56,913 bases of DNA, taken from Entamoeba histolytica HM-1:IMSS. Taxonomy: Eukaryota > Evosea > Mastigamoebida > Endamoebidae. Shown here one piece after another: positions 53,151-56,913 of the stretch. The stretch is from contig NW_001914946.1 in the NCBI RefSeq assembly GCF_000208925.1, forward strand, positions 1-56,913. The letters are read 5' to 3'. A model generated the notes under the pieces. That model worked only from the letters and a program-made list of their open reading frames with translations. It made no database searches and was not told where the DNA came from. A program made the position numbers and the translations under genes. Numbering within the stretch: position 1 is the first letter of the stretch; every line of letters begins with the position of its first letter.

Positions 53151-54113
53151 TTATTGTTCCATTGGGATTGTATCAAGAATGGCTAATGCATCTGCAGCTA
53201 CTTTTAATATCTTATCAACATTAACATCATCAGCAGAAGTAAATGTTTTTAATTGTCTATTATCAACAATTTCACAAATACCACCACTTCTAACCCATTT
53301 AAATCCTTGTGTAATTTGAGTAATACAACTCATTTCCATTTCAAAGTTCTCAACCATTAAGTCTTTTGTTTGAACATTCATAAGAACATCTTCAAGAGAT
53401 GAAATTGTTGTTGGTAATTCTTTAAAAATAAATCTTCCTTGACAAACAAAGAATCCAGCAGCTGATGCTGTTATACCAACTTTGTATGGAACATTTTGTT
53501 CTTTAGCTACTTTTTCTAATGCCTCAACAACAAGAGAATTTGGAACAGAAACATATGGTCTAATCTTTCCTTTAAATCTATGTCCTTCAGGAATAGCTTT
53601 ATCAATCTTTTCAATGACTTCTTTTTCTAATTCAAGTGCTTCTTTATTAACTTGTTTAACATCATAAAATAATCCAGTATTATCAAGTCCAATAGTATAT
53701 TTTGTGACTATTGCTGTTCCAATTGGAGTATTTTTTGAAATAGCACCTGATGTACCTACTCTAATGATATTAACTGGATGTGTTGGTGCAGCTTTTGGAG
53801 TTCTAGTTTTAACGTCAATACATTTCAATGCTAAAATTTCATTTATAATAATTTCTGCACTACCAGTACCCATTCCATGTGTAACAATTGAAATTCTAAG
53901 TCCTTTTGGTGTAAATCCTGTCATGGTTGTTAAACCACGGTGGTCACGTCTGAAAATTGGTTTTGATTCATCAAAAAGTAATTTACTAGCTTTTGGAACT
54001 CTTTCTGGATCTCCAACTAATATAATATTATCAGCTAAATCCTCTGCTGTAATTGATAAATGATAAATAGTATTTCCATTTGCTGGAAGTGTAGCTTCAG
54101 TTAATCTTGACAT
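53151..54113 (-). CDS. Uridine phosphorylase (NP-I nucleoside phosphorylase family)
   Basis: The 320-residue protein has the NP-I motifs in order: GDPERV (34-39, phosphate binding), THGMGTGSAE (78-87), RVGTSGAI (118-125) and the ribose-binding FEMEM (257-261). It converts uridine and phosphate to uracil and ribose-1-phosphate in pyrimidine salvage, useful to a parasite that scavenges nucleosides. It is a little longer than bacterial Udp (about 250), with extra loops, like eukaryotic members. No signal peptide. The start at 54113 is the first ATG and leaves the GDPERV motif at the usual distance. Confidence 0.93.
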   Translation of the reverse strand: MSRLTEATLPANGNTIYHLSITAEDLADNIILVGDPERVPKASKLLFDESKPIFRRDHRGLTTMTGFTPKGLRISIVTHGMGTGSAEIIINEILALKCIDVKTRTPKAAPTHPVNIIRVGTSGAISKNTPIGTAIVTKYTIGLDNTGLFYDVKQVNKEALELEKEVIEKIDKAIPEGHRFKGKIRPYVSVPNSLVVEALEKVAKEQNVPYKVGITASAAGFFVCQGRFIFKELPTTISSLEDVLMNVQTKDLMVENFEMEMSCITQITQGFKWVRSGGICEIVDNRQLKTFTSADDVNVDKILKVAADALAILDTIPMEQ

Positions 54114-56351
54114 GTTAATTTAATTTTAAGTTTCTTTCTTTTATATTCTTTTAGAATCATATTTAGAACATCGAAGAACAGATCGAAGAGATTTTTCCTT
54201 CTTCCATCTTATGGTCGAAGTAAGAAGAACTTATTTAGTTTTTAAATTTTTTATTTACCATAATTCCTTTTCGTCAATAAACACAAAATCATAATCATCT
54301 ATTAAACAATACTTTGAGAATTTACTAAAAAAATTGAACGTCTCTTTGACATAATTAAGAGGATTAAAAGTAATTGGATTTCTTTCTCAATAGTGGTGAT
54401 AAAGAAGAACGCAAATAAACAAGTAGAATAGTGGAATTGTCATTGATAAATAGAATTTGTTTCTGTTAATGGTATTGAACAATAATGTTTATGTTTGTTA
54501 TTACTTTATATTATTATACAATGAAGTTATGTTAATATTCATGAAATAGAAAGTACAATACCTTCACTTACATGAAGCAGTAGTTTAATATTAAATTGTA
54601 ATTACATAATAATACCAACATTAAAAATAAATAAGAATTAATTATAACATAAAATATACTAAATAATAAATCAGGATTTAAGTAAATGATAAGGTTATAA
54701 CAACAGAAGTGGAAGAATCATAACAATATAATAATAAACTATATATTAAAAGGTTATTAAAAAAAGATTTTTTTGGGTTTTAAATATAATTTAATTTACT
54801 TATTTTCTTTTCTTGAATGTTATAACTATTAAGACACAACTTAAGATTCTATAAAAATAACTTCAAAAACAAATAAAGTGAATAAGAATTACTATGTTTT
54901 ATTAATGGTTGGTATAACTTCGTTATTTTCTTGAACTAGTTTTTACTTTTTGTTAATTGAAAATATTGAGTTAAAAAATTGAGCTAATTAATATATAGAT
55001 TAGACAGACCGATCTTTGATACTTTGGAGAAAATGCCAAGATTTTTAAATAAAAGTAATTATTACATGAAACAAATGAGATTAAAGAGAATAAACATTAT
55101 TACAGTTGATTTAACATACACTAAAAATATTTAATACAAATAAGATGGTTCATGGATATGTCACTTTGAAAATAGACATTGGTACAATTGTTGGAACCTA
55201 AATGTTGTCATCAAAATTACTATTATCCTAATAGAATATATAAACAATATCATTACAAAAACAGAAACAATCAGAAGAGGATAAATAGAAGTCAAAGATA
55301 CTGTGTAAAAGAGATCGAAGAACAAAAGAAGTGAAAGAGAAGACGAAATAATAAAAAATGGATGAAAATGATTGAAGATATTGAAAGTTAGTAACAAGAA
55401 TAAAAAATTGGAAAAGAAGAAGAATAAAAAATAGCAATGGAAATGAAGAAAAGAAGAAATAATACAAGAAGAAGTTAAAGAAACAGATGAAGAAGAAATA
55501 GAAGTAATTAAGAAAGAACAACAAAAAGAAATAGAAGATATAATAAAAGAGAAAGAAAAAGAAAAGAAGCAAATGAAATAGAGAATAATAAACAAAGGAT
55601 AAAAGAAATAGAAGAATAAGCAAAGAAAGAGTTACAAGAACAAATAGATAAAATGAGAAAATAATATTAAAGAAAGAAAAAGAGAGAAGAAAGAGATAGA
55701 ACATGGAACAATAAAAAGACAAAAATATCTGGAATAGAAAGTATGGAAAATATTTAGAAAGAACAGAAAAAGAGTAATGTAGTAGAAGAGAAACAAGAAA
55801 TGATAGAACAAAAGGAAAAATGAAGAAGAAAGAAGAGTAACAAAAATAAGAAAATACATAAGTTATGGAATGAATAAATTAAATAATAAATTAAAAAAAG
55901 AAAATAAGAATAGAAGAATGGAAGAAACAAGAAAATAAAGAAAGAATAACATAATGATATTACAAAAGAAGAATATATCAAAATAAACAAAGAAATGAGA
56001 TGGATTAAAAACCATCATAAAACATGTTAATAAAATAGTATAAGATATGATAAATAACACAGAAAATATAGAAATTGAAAGAACAAAAGAAATAATAAAA
56101 TGAACATTAAGATTGATACAGAATATATTGATGATTTCATAAGAAAAATGAAAAGATAAAAAAGAAAGGAGTTATATTTAGTATTATTTTCATAGTAATA
56201 TATTTGATGAAATAATAAAATACAATAATAAGAAATGGGAATTGAAAGAAATATCAAAGAAATACAAAAACAATTATAAAACAATATATATAATTGAAAA
56301 TAAATAGAATATAAATTTATATGATATAAAAAGAATATAGGAGAAATAAAC
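54114..56351. other. Gene desert with decayed coding sequence
   Basis: About 2.2 kb. The first kb has nothing gene-like. From 55300 to 56150, the plus strand reads as Lys/Glu-rich coiled-coil text broken by many stops, listed separately. Copy C of the dispersed repeat follows. Confidence 0.5.
55300..56150 (+). pseudogene. Decayed Lys/Glu-rich coiled-coil reading frame
   Basis: Read in changing frames, the plus strand gives stretches such as QEEVKETDEEEIEVIKKEQQ, KQRIKEIEE and AKKELQEQIDKMRK, interrupted by several stops and frameshifts. This composition is common in Entamoeba repetitive-element proteins, but I could not match a named family. It ends about 200 bp before repeat copy C, so it may be part of the same larger element. 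Confidence 0.45.
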
Positions 56352-56913
56352 GGGCACAAAAATTAGCAAAGAAAAAATGCATCTAAATAATTTACAAAAA
56401 TGAAAAAAGATGCAAAATAATTTGCATCCATAGAATTTTCCACTTTATTATATTTTGCTCCTAAAAAAAATAAAAAATAAAAAGTATGATAAATACAGAA
56501 TATATAAATATTTATGTTTATATTTTATTATCAATTGTATTCATTTTGTATGAAATATTAAAGAAATAGATTATTTGATTATTCATATTTAATTATTTTT
56601 ATTTTATTCTTTTATTTATATGTTATTTATCTATAGTATTTTTATATATTTATTTCTCTGTTTATATTATTTAAATCATTGTGTTATTCTTATTATCTAT
56701 ATATTATTATATTATTCTTATTTTATGATTATTTTTATATTATTTAGATTTTCTTATTGTTATTCTTTTATATTTAAATGTATTTTATTATTTGAATATT
56801 CATCTTTATCATTTTTATATTATTATCATTTTTATATTATTATCATTTATATCTATTTTCATTTTATATTTATTCTCTTTTGTTTTATATTAATATTAAA
56901 TTTATCTTTTATA
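56352..56913 (+). repeat. Dispersed repeat, copy C (cut by window end)
   Basis: Begins at the GGGCACAAAAATTAGC edge and matches copy A from 800 through the TTTCTCTGTTTATATTATTTA block near 56654. It continues beyond the window. An inverted GATGCAAAATAATTTGCATC stem is present near 56409-56428 in this copy. Confidence 0.72.

Noticed and set aside
55144..55210. Short coding-like run MVHGYVTLKIDIGTIVGT
   Set aside because: It stops after 18 codons; it hints at an ATPase-type motif but is too short to assign.
1..56913. tRNA or rRNA genes and CRISPR arrays
   Set aside because: No T-loop or rRNA signature was recognised by eye, and no array of regular direct repeats was found.

Overview
This window looks like a contig from Entamoeba, most likely the E. 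histolytica / E. dispar / E. nuttalli group. The evidence is the very low GC, compact genes on both strands with short spacers, and short introns that start GTTTGT and end TAG. A decayed R2-type LINE with a restriction-like endonuclease (EhLINE/EhRLE type), BspA-like leucine-rich repeats, a long SAPLIP and several GAAC promoter elements point the same way. No database search was possible, so all names rest on motifs and family resemblance.

Layout. 1-3007: AT-rich sequence with copy A of a dispersed repeat (about 800-1838). 3008-11331: exocyst Sec5 (-), dual-specificity phosphatase (+), NAC-beta (+), and a three-exon SAC phosphoinositide phosphatase (-). 11332-18895: a gene-free stretch with a perfect hairpin, a long coiled-coil protein with a C-terminal saposin-like domain (-), then a two-exon calcineurin-A-like phosphatase (+). 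20217-24960: a near-complete but mutated LINE (-) bounded by a 21-bp target-site duplication. 25393-39944: a tandem C2 protein, an ankyrin pseudokinase, a RasGEF-domain protein, an actin-related protein with a huge repetitive N-terminus, a small membrane protein, a Nup53/Nup35-like nucleoporin, a BspA-like LRR protein and a WH2 coiled-coil protein. 40516-43474: a small Pro/Tyr-rich protein, a DnaJ-family pseudogene, ribosomal protein uL11 (L12), a two-exon Vps20/CHMP6-like ESCRT-III subunit and a Ubc7/UBE2G-like E2. 43475-50064: gene desert with repeat copy B (about 47515-48513, minus). 50065-54113: a CDK-like kinase, a two-exon divergent small GTPase, a membrane protein, a 64-residue protein and uridine phosphorylase. 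54114-56913: desert with a decayed Lys/Glu-rich reading frame and repeat copy C, cut by the window end.

The genes do not form an operon. Several bear on membrane traffic, phosphoinositides and actin (Sec5, SAC phosphatase, C2 protein, RasGEF, ARP, WH2 protein, ESCRT-III, small GTPase), as expected for a phagocytic amoeba. The most unusual proteins are the ARP with a Lys/Glu helix and Gly-rich repeats fused to a probably non-hydrolysing actin fold, the ankyrin pseudokinase, and the CDK with Cys at its T-loop site. Five introns were placed by hand (two in the SAC gene, one each in calcineurin, Vps20 and the GTPase). Two start sites were revised: RasGEF to 32802 and the small membrane protein to 35460. 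An inner start is proposed for the WH2 protein.
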